In this document: in pieces, positions 11,901 through 25,140 of the stretch
Layout: each line of letters begins with the position of its first letter
How positions within the stretch are numbered: the stretch's first letter is position 1
Assembly: GCF_003590095.1 (NCBI RefSeq)
Contig: NC_039480.1
Span: 10,641,328-10,705,327, forward strand
Origin: Trichoplusia ni
Taxonomy: Eukaryota > Arthropoda > Insecta > Lepidoptera > Noctuidae
Direction: 5' to 3'
DNA: 64,000 bases
Translations under genes and position numbers: made by a program
The notes under the pieces: model-generated
What the model was told of the DNA's origin: nothing
Databases searched by the model: none
What the model saw: only the letters and a program-made list of their open reading frames with translations

Positions 11901-13119
11901 CAATGTATCACTCATTTTTAAGTTCTACTAATGCCGCAGCTGTATTAGCTATAAATAATAGTAACCTCAAACACATTATATTAATTGAATAACAGATACA
12001 AAATCATACCCTTATACAAATTGCGCGCATAATAGAATACCAAATTGTGCGTGATAATTATTCAATAGCAAGGCGTCTGCGTTTGAAGGACGATCAAACG
12101 GCCATCTTAAAGTAATGACAAAACACGAACGAATCGGAACTGGCGACAAACGATCCTTTTATCTTCGACTATTTTCACAATCAGCGATTGATTGTCTTTA
12201 CACGAAGTAAAAGACCTTCCTTTATATAAACAAAATTCAGTCAGTCAAATATAAAGGACCTATAATTAAAACAACTATTGCAAAATGAACTCAAAGGCTT
12301 TGCAAGTAAGAGACATTTAAGTTTAATTACTTACAGAAACTTTCTTGTACAAAACCCAAGAACAAAAGATAACCTCTGAATAAAAAGAATTAAGATTGAT
12401 TACAGGGAGACAGTTTAAATAAATCAGGTTGTTGTTTTAGTAGGCGTTCTTTTATAATGTTATTTCTGCCACCATTACAGTAATGAGAGTAGCATGTTTC
12501 ATAATATTATGAAAGACGGATTGAAATCGTTAACGGAAACGACTTTCCAGGCCGTAATTTCATAGAATAAATTATTTTTGTTGATTCTGAGTGCTCTTCT
12601 CTGGCATCGATGACCATGTAAAACCATTCCGTGTCGTCATGCACGAGCAGTCCCAGGACGTAGAACTGTAGAACGTAGAACGTTGCTGAACGTTGAACTA
12701 TGTATATGGTAAACTCAAGAATCCAGGAAAAATGGTTAAACATATTTTCAGGGTAAATTATAACTCAGATTTTTGTTAAAAGAACAATATTACACATCAA
12801 ATAGATACCTATTTCTATCGTTAACTTTCTAGCTCACAAATTACAACAGTTAGAGGTGAAAATATGAGGTCGGAGCAAAGTTTGGCGCATAGATATTGTG
12901 TTGGTTTCAGTAACAAAAGTTCCAGTATTGCAACAGGAATGAGAGTTTTAAAGAGCGTTTTGTGAAATCTGTGCAACCGGCAGCTCGTTTAAATATAGCT
13001 TTTCATTTCTGTGGATGTATGCCAATATAGGAGAGGAGCTTGTGAGAGAAACAACTGAAGTCTGTTTTTATAGTTATAGAATTGTCCTGGTTTTGTCGAT
13101 GTATTTTGTTTATTTTAAT
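8901..13119. other. Non-coding stretch, 4.2 kb
   Basis: No supportable gene. Short open frames (65-85 codons) are of chance length. At 12658-12700 there are imperfect tandem units of GTAGAACG/GTTGAAC type. Palindromes such as ATCGATATCGGATATCGAT occur near 10919-10938. Confidence 0.4.
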
Positions 13120-13376
13120 ACTAGCTGTTGCCCGCGACTTCGTCCGCATGGTTAGTAAATATAAGTTATGATTTATACCTACCCTGTTTTTTCCACATTT
13201 TCCATTGTATCTTCGCTCCTATTAGTCGCAGCGTGATGGTAAATAGCCTAAAACCTCCCTCGATGAATGGTCTATTCAACACAAACATATTTCGATTTGA
13301 ACCAGTAGTTCCTGAGATTAGCAGGTTCAAACAAACAAACAATCAAACAAACTCTTCAGCTTTATATATTAGTGTA
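13120..13376 (+). mobile_element. Lepidopteran interspersed repeat, copy C
   Basis: Same family and orientation as the pair at 5754-6276: ACTAGCTGTTGCCCGCGACT at the start, the CTCCTATTAGTCGCAGCGTG block, CAGTAGTTCCTGAGATTAGC, an (AAAC)n run and the TTTATATATTAGTGTAG tail, followed by AGATAT simple repeats to about 13400. Confidence 0.8.
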
Positions 13377-14096
13377 GAAGTATAGATATAGATATAGATG
13401 TATGTGTGTTTGTATATGTATCCAGATCACATTTATCGTTTTCAGAATGTAGTATTCTTGCGTCTTTTTCTTGTATGAAATAGGTTACAGTAATATAAGC
13501 TAAGATTACAAGACATATTTTTCGTTTATTAGTTTGTCTGAATATATGAAAATGAGAAAAGTGTTTTATGCTATATTTTATGCTTGGATAAACGGAAACT
13601 GTGTAGTAACTCGACGGCTAAAGTAACTTTAGTAATACATTTATGTATATAAAATATACATACATTCATAATATGGATCTCCGTTACAAATGCGTTGTTA
13701 AACTATTAAACTTTTTATTATGCTCACTTATTTAAATTATGTATTTTGCAAAATACACTTTATACATTTTCATTTTAAAAATATTTTATTTTGAAGTTTC
13801 CAAACCACAATAAATCTGACCATATTAAAAGCACAACACATTAATGTTAAAAGCTTTCACAACGAATTCCACCCACTATAAAAGCACCAACTCTATAGTA
13901 ACGTAAAAATCTCTGATGAATTCTGTAATTAATATCCATTACAGTAATACACATTTTGGATTTTTATACGTAAAAATTCCCAGTTATAATATCTGTGGTC
14001 ATATGTTTCAGTGAAACAAAACACCTCGAGCCCATAACCCGAATGATATATACCATAGCATTATTCTTTTACGCCAGTTCTGTAGTGGGGTTTATT
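13377..14096. other. Non-coding stretch
   Basis: AT-rich, nothing recognisable. Confidence 0.4.
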
Positions 14097-14215
14097 CAAG
14101 CGACGTAGCAGCGTAGCCTACATTCAGTCGTACTCGTAGCTCAAGGACGTTCTACGGCGTAGAGGCGGCCGATCGCCAGTCGCAGAACTTTGACCTCTAG
14201 TTTTACCAGCACTAA
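14097..14215. repeat. CGTAG-rich GC island
   Basis: Four CGTAG and one CTACG pentamers are crowded into about 70 bases (ACGTAGCAGCGTAGCC, TCGTAGCTC, CTACGGCGTAGAGGCGG). The reverse-complementary pattern recurs at 25141-25240, and both share CTACG(C/G)CGTAG palindromes. It may be a dispersed GC-rich repeat or a regulatory island. Confidence 0.4.
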
Positions 14216-14716
14216 CAATCGACAAAATAAGACAGCTGATCATTGCCAAGACAATAAAACAATATTGCGTTCGTAGACCATAAATCTAACATTAAATATG
14301 AGGGTTATGAGATTATGCTTTTGGATCAGTTCCATGTTTTCTTAGGTTCCTTGGCGTTTTGATATATTTTACTAAATAATAAAAGATTAGTTAATTAATT
14401 AATAGTAATTAGCCCGTAACATTTCAATATGCAATAATGAATACTAATTAGCGAGGCGCTCTCTCGACGTCGCCGACTATATTTACATTAACCAGGCTAC
14501 GCTGCCACAGAAGGGATGGTATAATTGTGAAATCAGATAATCACACATCATGAATAATGTAGGAGATTGTAGCAATTACATAAAATGTGTCAGGAGTGAG
14601 CGCTTTTTCTTACATCGGGGTCTGTCAAGAAAATACACTTATACTGCAAATAGCGAACGACTGTTACGTCATTTATAATGGACAAACTACTACACTACTA
14701 TGAGCTTACATAAATT

Positions 14717-14920
14717 GATCAAAATCAAAATCAAAAGTTTTTATTTCAAGTGAGTAAACCGTTACATCATTTAAAAATGAATAATTCTCACGACAGTTAC
14801 TATCAAAATTCAAGTTTTCCAGGCACTTTCAAAACGTTAAGGTGATCCCTAATAGCTCTAGTTGCGCGGTTCCAAAGTGTCACTCTTCTGGAGAAGAACC
14901 GGCATGAAACGCCATAATCC
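14717..14920 (-). mobile_element. LINE 3' end fragment
   Basis: On the minus strand the segment ends in a tail of repeated TTTTGAT units (plus strand ATCAAAATCAAAATCAAAAG). Inside it is GAGAAGAACCGGCATGAAAC on the plus strand. This layout matches 3' ends of lepidopteran non-LTR retrotransposons as I recall them. No coding part is present, so it is a 5'-truncated copy. Confidence 0.5.
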
Positions 14921-17699
14921 TGATCGTAAGAGAACTATTAAATACATTTCGTAGAGTAATTCTTAGATTATATAACTACTAATTCATTGTTATAATTCCA
15001 TGTACAAGTTCATTGTACAGTCCGTGTAGTACATTAATTGGTACATACCAACTCGCCTGCACTACCTGGAACAACAGTTGCTACTTTTTTCAGCACTCGA
15101 GGGCATGACGTTGTTAGCCAGTTTTAAAACCAGTTGCACTCAATTAAAAAGCTATACATTCGAGTTTACCAAGCTGCGGGCTAGTTGCTCAAATTTACAA
15201 CCAAAAGACTATTTCATTCTAATAGTATTTTTGTGTTCTCGAATATTTTCCGGTGGAATCGAAAGTATTTTTTTTCTCTTAGGATACCCTAAAAGCCGTC
15301 GTATCTCTCAGACTATAGTATTACGTCGCAAATTGCGGTAGAATCCTAGTAAAGTTCGCAGACAATCTGTTTGTTCTCTTCACTTCATGAAAATTTTATC
15401 AGGCGATCCTCGGGGACTCTCCCGCCCACCGAAGTACCAGATAACAAGATTACTTACACTTTAATACCTATATTTAATCGAAGTTGCTCTGGACTAAACT
15501 TAATACCACTTGAAAACTAACTTTAAGGTCTCGTTGTAACGTTTACCCACATAGTAGCGTCAGGAAGATAAATAGTTTTTTTTTATTTGGTAGTATAAAA
15601 AAAGTTTTATTATAACTGCAGTTGGAGAACTTGCAAGTTCTGGGAAGCCTTTCTCTGGCGACAATATTTTATCAAATCAGCTGAGCCGTTCAGTAGTTAT
15701 GAGGGTGCATAGAACCTCCCATACACACACATTTGTATCAACACAAATCCAAAAATCATTTTTTCGCATACAATTTACCTAACTACACTTGTTTCATAAT
15801 TCATGTAGAGTTACTTATTGATGTGCATTCAAGCTAAACAGGCGTTAATAACATACCAAGTTTCCATGAGTATTGACCTTATATCGTTCGTGCGTAACAA
15901 CATGAATGTTAACCTAGAACTCTGCCTGCCCTTTATTTATAATATTGGAAATATTCGAAAATACCCGTCTTATCGGAGAATTCTACCGACCAGACAAAGG
16001 TGCGGTCATACCGACGCAAATGGAAAATACCTGCATGTACGGGACCACGACAGTGTGTGCCATCGAGAAAGCTATAGAGAGAATATGTAAAGTTGTATGC
16101 ATGGAACATGGACGAATTGAAGGAAGTGGCACTCAGGCTTCACGCGCTTCAGATGTTGAACCAGCGTATGAAAAAATTACGCATTTGAATATTTACTAAC
16201 GGGCCGAAACTAGGGACATTAGGGAGACACTATATTGAAGAAGAAAGAAGCTGTATTTTACAATAAAGTGTAAAAATACACATTTGGTCTGAGAGTGAGA
16301 ACACGCATAAAATTATTTTTTTTAAAATGCTTTTTTCCTTAAGTATCGTTCCTGAATTGCAATAGTATTTTTTTATATTCATAGTTTTAGCTTTCATAAA
16401 TGCATAATGGTATGCATAAATTAACCCCACAATACTCTTATTCTTTCTTCGTGATATTGTCATGCCAAACCCTTTCTAGGCGTAGTTTTTAATGTATTAT
16501 GTATATTGCAGACCGAAAGTGTATGTTTAGCAACACTGTTTCAAGTACATTGTAGGCACTTCCCTCTGCTCTGCCATTTTCCATGGTTATATTGACATAT
16601 GTATACGTCATCAATATTTGCCAGTCGCCAACATAATTTGTGAACATAGGACAGGTACGAGGATGTAACTATTGATGTAACACAGGAGCGTCGTGTTTGT
16701 CAGCTGAGAACAGTGCTCTGTTATGTAATTAATGGCCTTCGGTAGGCTGTGTGTCACGTTTATATTCTCGTTATAGATGTGCGCTGTTACACTAAAGGAG
16801 TTAGTGTAACTTCTCAAGAATCAGGTGAATTCCTGTCAAGACATAAAAAAAAAATACTTTCATAAAATTGTATCCGGTCTCTTTGGTGTAACTAATTATT
16901 TAAAACAGTCTTGGTATTATTATTTTGTATTGAAATAAAAGAAGTACTACTTGATAAAAATAGATATTCTTAAATCAACACTGAATATTTCAATCGTTAC
17001 GGCAGTCTCGGTTTCAAATTTATCTTATAAGTTCAAAGCCGATCCAAAGTAAAGGAATTTTTACTCCGTAAGTTTTATTTCTATTCCAATATTGAAACAG
17101 ACTGACCTACTTTTTATATTTAAATATAAAATGATGTACCGTACTGTTCAGGCTTCCATAAACGTTATTTATACTTTATACCTGCTACGTAATTAGCATT
17201 ATACGGAGCTTTAAAAAAATATTTCCCACCTTTATGTTGTAAATTTTACGGCATACAACAGTAAAGATTAATTAAATTGAAAATGGAAGAGAGTAACAAA
17301 CCACTCTTTATTTAAAAAAAAACATTTAGGTTCATACACTTTTAAGAAAAAAAATAACAAAAACAACCTTTTATCCCACATAAGGCAAATAAAAGCAAGG
17401 TTATTCAAGTATTTATTTCAATAGAAATACACATACAACTCCCTTTATTATTGACCTCGCTGTGTTTTGTATATAGCAGCTATGTTTGCCTCAAGATTGT
17501 CTGGGACCGCTGGTCGACGACACTGGAATTCTATTCGACCGGGGTTTACAGATCTCGATTCCTTCGGGACCGGAACGTCAACTATGCAGTGAGTTAGCTC
17601 ATTGGGTTACCACCAGCTTTACTTTAAATTATCCAGCTCCTTCTTTATCTAGTCTTGAGTTAGACTTTCTTACACATGTAATAAAACAAAACACGAGTT
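14921..17699. other. Mostly non-coding stretch with two GC-richer patches
   Basis: No assigned gene. Two patches are richer in G+C than their surroundings and open in at least one frame: 15945-16199 (plus, 84 codons without an initiating ATG, containing PTQMENTCMYGTTTVCAIEK) and about 17482-17600 (plus; an ATG at 17482 follows a TATATAGCAG acceptor-like sequence). I recognise neither product. They could be exons, old mobile-element coding fragments or chance. Confidence 0.3.
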
Positions 17700-17727
17700 T
17701 TACTTAGCACTCCGAAGTGCTAAGTAA
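17700..17727. repeat. Perfect 12-bp hairpin
   Basis: Arm TTACTTAGCACT at 17700-17711, loop CCGA, and the exact reverse complement at 17716-17727. Isolated in AT-rich DNA; no T-run terminator context is meaningful in a eukaryote. Confidence 0.8.
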
Positions 17728-20090
17728 TTAATTGAAAACTGAGTGACAATAATGGACATTTAAATGTGAAGGCACACTTTGAATCTTAATTTTGTTTTTT
17801 CTTCGTCCACGATTTACGGCCTGGCTTCGGTCCAAATCAAAGAGCTTATAGGATTCAATCGATGATAAATTCTTTTGTAGTATCAGTAAGACGTGCAATA
17901 GTGACTGCGGAAATATTCTTTAAAAGGCAACCTACTTAAACCTGTTCTAGAGGATAAATCATTTCAAACTGCCATCTGTATTTTCTCTTTAACAACGATA
18001 ACAGAACGTCCATTTAGATTCCCACGTTCATTGAATATTAAGTACATTTTGCCGAGCAAAATTGCAAGTTATACTGTTTTCACAAGGATCCTCGACTAAG
18101 CACAATATATCAGGGTGGACTAAGGTCGTGATATACGGACTGAAACATGCAGACCGTCCAAATTGGAACACAGCTAGCGTATGAAAGGGAGCGTTTAAAA
18201 ATGTACGTCCACATTCGTCTTTTAATGAAAGAACAACATGGTTCCAGCGGGAAAAACAAACACTACCTGTAGGTGAAACTACTAATAGAACGTAGCCAGT
18301 TAGCAACGGTACCGTTTTCGGAGATTTATTGACGAAGTTATATTGAATACGCAAATCAAAGTTCCACACCCGACCACATAAAACAAGACAGCACTGTAGT
18401 AGTTTTGTAACTCCGTCGACCACTTGCAAAACTTAAACAATTCAACCGCCAAACTATCTAATAAATGTATAAGTTTATCCAGTTACTAAGGAAGTGAATT
18501 GGCACGTGAAGAATATTGGTAAATGAAAATTATTTTTAAATTCTTGGAAATATGACAGGAGACTTCCAGGCGTCTGGCTGTAGGCCAACTAGATCTCAAA
18601 ATTGTAATGAATCTTCGTTTGATTAATGGAGAGACTAACTTGATACGCTCCGTACCTTTATTCATTCAGCTGTCACAGTCTCACGCCGCATAGACTGCGA
18701 CTGTTGACGAGGGTGGCTTCAACACATTCTTTACAAAGTGTAGTGTTACAGGGGGATTTGAGTACATGGGTTGTTATTTCTCAGTTCTATTAGAGTCGTA
18801 GGGTTATTTATAATGTTGTTAGAGCTATTTCTAGTTAATATTAAGATATATATTACTAAACTTTTGCGCCTTTACATTCACTTTACATTCGCCGTGTAAT
18901 TTTAGGAAATGTTCTGAATTTAATAATATTCCACGGTCATTCATTACTCAGCTTTAAAAAAATGCTGACAAAAGGGGCCGACCCAACATTACGGGACAAA
19001 GCTCTGAGGAAGACATTTTTAAAGATAATGTTAAGTGGCATCATATCCTCCTATTAACAAAAACTTTTATGGCAAGTGGTCTGTTCTTGACAAACCACAT
19101 TTAAGAGTTATTAAGTTATTTGATAACAACGACTAAAGGCAACAAGAATAAAATCAACGAAAACATTTATAAAGAGTAACATTATAACGTCAAGTCGTAA
19201 ATTTAATTCACACCACCATTCTTCTTACAGCGTCATGAAAATGAAATTTAATGTACAATTGTGATCATAGCTCATAATTTAGCCTAAAACTTTCTGAATT
19301 AAAAAGGAGTATAACGCATCCTACTAATTACAATAAACCAAGCAGAGTATTTACCCATATCTATTAACCCTACATTCTATCTTCTACCTGGATCCAAAGG
19401 GCCTCAATTAATTCAATTTCAAATACAAAGCAATTAACGCACAATGTACACAGTTGTAAACTTGAATACGATTTGAATATCCGTCTTTATTTAACCTTCA
19501 AACCAAAACTTTTGCATCGGATTAATACTAAGTCAACCAACTACTTGGTTTTGACGTAATCCAATTATATTTCCCAACCATCTCCGTCAACAACTTGAAG
19601 TAAACAAGAGAAGGTTTTACAACAATAAATTTCGATGAAATTGTGTCTGACGATTAATATTACATAGATATCAGTTGTGCTTTATTCTTCAATTTAACCA
19701 ATTTACACAAAATTAGTCCGTTTCACAAATTGATTTTAAACTTCAAAAAGGGTGCGTAATATTTGCGATACTGACCATTTTTAACTTTATGTTAGTCTAT
19801 ATCACCGTCTAAATAAATGTGTCAAATATCAAAATTGTATGTTTCATCATTTCAAAACGGACTGACTAATTGTAACTATTTTGGTGAAAATAATACAAAA
19901 AGAATTCGAACACCATAAACATTTGTTGAGAACAACAAAACCTACTTATTTGAAACTCGACCCATTTTCGGAATTTTAGTCCGTAGTCGTCGAGCTGAAA
20001 AACATTAAGATAAGACCGATGTCTAAATAAACATAAATGATAAGTCAGCTCTGTCTGTGAATAGAGAATTTAGCATATTAATTAAACAGT
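17728..20090. other. Non-coding stretch with one unassigned open frame
   Basis: Apart from the minus-strand frame at 18028-18429, listed separately, nothing recognisable is present. Confidence 0.4.
18028..18429 (-). other. Unassigned 133-codon open frame, no ATG start
   Basis: A minus-strand frame open for 133 codons from a TTG; no ATG lies near its beginning. By my rough estimate one such frame per few windows is expected by chance at this base composition. The translation is moderately hydrophobic and cysteine-containing (for example SLKDECGRTF and LCLVEDPCEN) but matches nothing I know. If real it would be an internal exon. I see no strong donor or acceptor. Confidence 0.12.
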
Positions 20091-20113
20091 GGAGGAAGTG
20101 AAGAACTTCCTCC
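20091..20113. repeat. Perfect 9-bp hairpin
   Basis: GGAGGAAGT, loop GAAGA, ACTTCCTCC. First of three inverted repeats within 425 bases. Confidence 0.8.
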
Positions 20114-20278
20114 AAATCGCTTAAAATTGCGAGCGAGATAGTTTACTACACGGTATATAGCGGCATCTCTCTCCAACAATTGCAATAGCCTTACGAGTGA
20201 GCGAGAGAGAAACGTGGTATTAGGTACCCCGGCCAGTGCATGCTACCTGTTTTATTATGCAAAACTGTTCTATGTTCG

Positions 20279-20348
20279 AGTTTATTACCGTACCGTAGTA
20301 TTTGTTCTAAAGCCTGCGATGAAAGTAGAACAAATAAGGTAATAAACT
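20279..20348. repeat. Two-segment stem-loop, pre-miRNA-sized
   Basis: Outer arms AGTTTATTACC (20279-20289) and GGTAATAAACT (20338-20348) pair perfectly over 11 bp. Inner arms TATTTGTTCT (20299-20308) and AGAACAAATA (20327-20336) pair perfectly over 10 bp. An asymmetric bulge (9 versus 1 base) separates them, and the terminal loop is 18 bases. The total length is about 70 nt. The size suits a pre-miRNA but the bulge is unusual, and I match no known miRNA. It may equally be part of a foldback element. Confidence 0.75.
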
Positions 20349-20437
20349 ACTGAAAAATTTCCGCGCTCTTATCATTCACTTTTCTCTTCTGATATTCTGA
20401 GATTCCGGTTTTACGACGGTATTTTAAGTGTAGTTTT

Positions 20438-20515
20438 AAAATGTTCTTTTTTCTTAACTTGATGGCACGCAGTCTTTATGATTCCAAGTGCAGTTAAGAA
20501 AAAAAAAAACATTTT
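20438..20515. repeat. Long inverted repeat, arms of 22-24 bp
   Basis: The left arm AAATGTTC plus a T run and CTTAACT pairs with the right arm AGTTAAG plus an A run and CATTT, with about 33 bases between. Arms differ by an indel and one substitution in the homopolymer. Together with the two hairpins upstream it suggests a degraded foldback element. Confidence 0.7.
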
Positions 20516-23500
20516 ATTTCTATACGTTGAATTTCTTTGCCGTCACTTCTATTTGGTTAAGCCCCTGCTAGCGACCGTGGACGTGTAACTTGATTGAAAC
20601 GCTAAGGTCTTTTACTGGTTTTGCGATAACTCCCATTACTAGACGTTATTATATTACTTAGCAAAAGCAATTTGCTTTAAACCACGTTTGCTTTCAACGT
20701 GAATATTTGATAATGTGCTGACAAGTTTTAGTTCGCACAAAAGTAACAGGTTGCCACATAATAAACTTAATAACGTGCACACAGAACTAGTTTCAGCTTG
20801 GAAACAACGTCACCATTTGTTTCATGTGGTTCTCAAAGCGAAACAAATGAAGTTCTTTGAAGGATTTCTATCTATTCACATAGTTTGATGAAAATTAAGG
20901 CGGCAAATCAAATTGTATAAACATTTTAAAACTTTAAGATTATTTTATTAACACAGCTACGAGTAAGGCTATAATAATAAGATTTAATGTTCATGAAAGG
21001 AGAAAATAAGGTTTACTTTAAGAAAGCATTTAAACATTCATTCACTTTACAAACGATTATCTTTACTCACATACGGTAACCAATTAATACTTAACTGTAA
21101 CCAAACAACTAATACTCAATTTAATACAAAGTAAAAAAATGATTTTATTATTGAGATATTTTCAACAGAATACAAACATATTTCTGAAAGAGTAATAGGA
21201 AGCAAGATCGTTAAACTGGGTATTCAAATAAGCAGACATTTCATTCTATTTCCAAGTGAAAAAACTAATTAAATTATTGCATGAACTTAAGTTCTTATGA
21301 CTTGAACAAAAAACAATGGATGCAGGATTTTAGACTTCCGAAAACACACGAGAATTGTAAATATGACCGGGTTTTCGACTTTTCGATTTCTCATTCTTTC
21401 TTATATCTTTTGATAAAATATCTAATCTTCATAACTTACTTTCCCCGTTTATTATGCTGATAACAGCGAAAATTCTAATATAATTTCAAGTGTTTTTTTC
21501 CTTCTGTGTAATAACTAAATTTATATGCAGAGAAGGCAGGAGTGCCACAAATGTGCTGCGGTTGAAAATTTGAAATTACGTAAAATTTTGTCGTAACATA
21601 TTTTTGTTCAAAATGTAGGTTAATTGCAGTTTTCGGCATTTTGGCAGTTTTGTAACATGAAGTTACCTGCTATTTGTTACCATATGGTATTTATTATGTC
21701 AAATAATGACACTACCTATGGAACCATAACTGTATTGTATAGACGTTGTTGAAAATCTTAATAGAAAGTCTAAATTACTGATAATAACTAATTTCAGAAA
21801 CTTAATTCCGAGACCGACACTGATAAAAAAATATAAAATATTTGCAGAATTTCTTGCTCCTTTTTATTAGATGAAACACTAACTCGCAATTTCCTTGTTC
21901 CTTTAACTTGCTGACTAATAAATCTTACCAATGTTTCTCACTAAACCTTCAGGGATGTACGGCCGATACGTTTCATCATTCCAATTCCATTTCTTTGTGT
22001 AGCCTACCGAAAATTTATTTGTTTGCGATTTATTCCCTCGCCGCGTTCGTATTCAAATGTTTATCTAAAGTCTTTGTCGACATATTTATATTGTATCAAC
22101 ATGTAAATACTTCCGTTGTATTGTTTTTGAGGCTTATTTTTACAACGAATAATTAAATATCTGTTGTTAAATAAATGTTATAAATTGAATGAGAAAATAT
22201 TTATATCAAAAGGTAATTGGACCGGCATTCTTTGCGCGGAGTAAAAATGTCTTTATTACGATTTAAATTTTCGCGTTGCCTGTTAAAAGTTGATATTGCC
22301 GTAGGGCATCCATCGCCGTATAAAAGAGTATATAGGTCGATTAACACCCCTGGAAAATTTATTATGACGGAGCACGCCAGACTGAACAAATAAGGGTCAT
22401 TATGGTTCAATTAATATTCAGGTAATAATAAACTTTACCGTATTTAATATCACTTAAGATTCATGTTTTTATATTACAGTAACTGTTTTTATAGAAATGT
22501 CATAGCAACCAAATTTCAAAGGATGTATGTTTTGAAATGAACTGAAATAAAATTATGAATGTACATATTAACACGTAGTGCTGTTGTTACAAGGTAACTC
22601 AATCGCGTTTGGTGTCGGCGTCAAATATTATGCGCATGTAAGTAACAGATTCCAGCTTGCCGCCGCTGCTTGTTAAGCAAATAGCCTGAAAATTTGAATG
22701 CACAGCCTGTGGAACAAGTTAACTGAAGCTATCAACATTACCATAATGTGGTGACCATATTTTCTGCTGTTAAGCCGTCATGCAAAGCCCCTGTTTATGC
22801 GCGCATGCATTAACTTAGCTAGCGTTTTATATCCTCCTTGTTTATTTTATAGATTATTTGTTTAGACACAAAACCCAGCTAAGATGATCAAACCATTTGA
22901 CACACAGTATTTTGTATCTTATTTTAAGAGACCAAGTTAAACAGTTTGAACTGTGATGAGCTTTTGAAAAATTGCGGAAGAGAAAAGAAAAGGCACATCG
23001 TTTCCTCGTCTGTTTCCTAGAAAACCTTTCCTATGGACAAAAATAGTTAAGAATGTACATAAGGCAGCAGGTACACATGGCCTTATCATATAAATTTGTT
23101 ATACCTCTTGTCCCTTGGATTCGTAACAATGGATTGAGAAAGGGTTGGCCCTTTCAATCGCAATCTGTGGCCATCTGGGTATCGGTGTTTCTGTGGTATT
23201 TTTCCTTATGTCTGGCCTCATATTGCTTATTCCGAGATTCTTTTGAAGAGTTTTTCTAGGTCAATGCAGGTATAAGAAGGATAAACTACTTAACATAAAT
23301 CCGGTTAACATACAGTTGTAACGGTATAATAATTGTAACGGCAATATTTTTTCTGTCTCTATCTTTTCGACATTTTGAAGAAAAAGATGAAGTGATGCCA
23401 TTTTTTCTTCTTTAAAAGACATCGGTATGTGAGTTTAAAAATCACACTCGATTTTGCTCTAGCAAGTTATTGTCACTTCAAAATGTAAATGGGGCAAGAA

Positions 23501-23951
23501 AAAACTCAAGAGCACTGTAACATGCGTTTCTTCAAAACATTAGTTTCAAATTTAATGAGTACAATTTGCATAGTACTCAAAAACTTTCATCCGTTTACTT
23601 TGTAATTAATACAACATATTCCGTTTATAACTCACTCGGTACTAAACTTGAGATCCAGTGTTTATAGTTCTAATAGTATATTACTTCATGCAGTGAACAT
23701 TAATGTTTATTATTATGGAGTATCGTCTGTTATTCGGATTAACAGCCGAGAATATGGCTGCAGTTGCTAATGCGCGCAATCATTCCTTTGCCGACCCGGG
23801 GCGCTAAAAGGGTGCTTTAGTAGAATCATAACATAAAATAATCGCAATGATAAAGATCGTAAAATTAATTGCATCTGTAGTACGTACACTTTCGTAAGGC
23901 TTAAATGCCTTTTCCTAACTAAACTAGGATGCAGAAAAGAACCATTGTTTT
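20516..23951. other. Non-coding stretch, 3.4 kb
   Basis: AT-rich with no supportable gene. Short open frames are of chance length. A GC-richer patch at about 22605-22680 has no recognisable content. Confidence 0.4.
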
Positions 23952-24130
23952 ACAAGGAGCGCCAGCCAATCTGACCTCCTCAACTCAGTTACCCGGGATT
24001 AATGTGCCTTCCGAAACACGGAGGAAGGTGTTAAGACAAAAACGGTGACCCATCTACGGACCGACCGCATCAGGCGTAACCTGTGATCGATCAACTTATT
24101 CAGTTATAGCTGAGCCACGAGCTCCTCATA
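23952..24130. mobile_element. Lepidopteran interspersed repeat fragment
   Basis: Contains AGCCAATCTGACCTCCTCAA, GTGCCTTCCGAAACACGGAG, CCATCTACGGACCGACCGCA and CCACGAGCTCCTC, a series of blocks I recognise from a repeat common in lepidopteran genomes, probably non-LTR derived. The copy is shortened and carries no open frame. Family assignment is from memory. Confidence 0.5.
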
Positions 24131-25140
24131 AAGCATAAATGGCTAAGAAGAATATATGAATGAGTACTTCCTAAACAACTCAACTTGTAACTCAACTACG
24201 TGCTACGGTTCGTTTATTCAAAATTGCTGAGTATTAAGGAGTACAGTTAATATTATGATTCTGCAAACAGGCCTCTTTAGCCCCTTTAAGCTGAGTTCAG
24301 AAAGCAGCAACTAAACATATTTGTCTTGTTTAAAGTTATCTTCAGCTAAGGAGTTAATACAACAGTTTATTCTTGTTTATTGCCTCAATACAAGTAGGGC
24401 TTTGGAAAATCGGAAAAGCTTGAGCTCGGGATAAAGGAGAAGTCAAAGTATATACGCTGATGTCTGTTGTTTTGGTGTAACGAGTTGTGCGTAAGGAGTT
24501 TTTATATCAGCAACCCAGGATTTTAAGGTAACGCACTGATATATACACTTTTTGAATGAATGAAAATAAAATAACGAATACATTGTTGAAATTTGTTGGA
24601 CTGCCTACTTCCTATACTTATAATCTTAATTTTATAAAGCATGTATTGAGATTGAAGATCTCATTTCCATAAATTTGAAATTGTAATGACTAAACTCACA
24701 AAACATAGCTAATGTACGAAATGTATTAAAAAGACGAACAAAATTTAGCTAACAAAACATTTGAGAGAATTAAATTGCATGAACCGATTGATATGCAATA
24801 TTGGTAAATCTTCATATTCAAGTCAATAAAAAATGGCTTCATACTCTACAACTTTTCTAATAGTGATACACCGATAAAAAGAACAAAATCGAAAACGAAA
24901 ACGTGATCAACATGACTGGATGATAATATCAAAAAATACTAACAAAACAAAACAAAAAAAAACCGAAATGTGGTCAAAATTCACCTTTTCTTTTGGTCCG
25001 ACCTCGTATGTTTTATTCAAAAATATACTCAAATATCTAATAGAAATGTAGAAAGTAGGTCATAAAGTGAATATTTCTATTCCATATGTACACGACACAA
25101 ACACGAGTTCGTATCTAATGTATGCTACATCGTGATACAC
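24131..25140. other. Non-coding stretch
   Basis: AT-rich, nothing recognisable. Confidence 0.4.
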
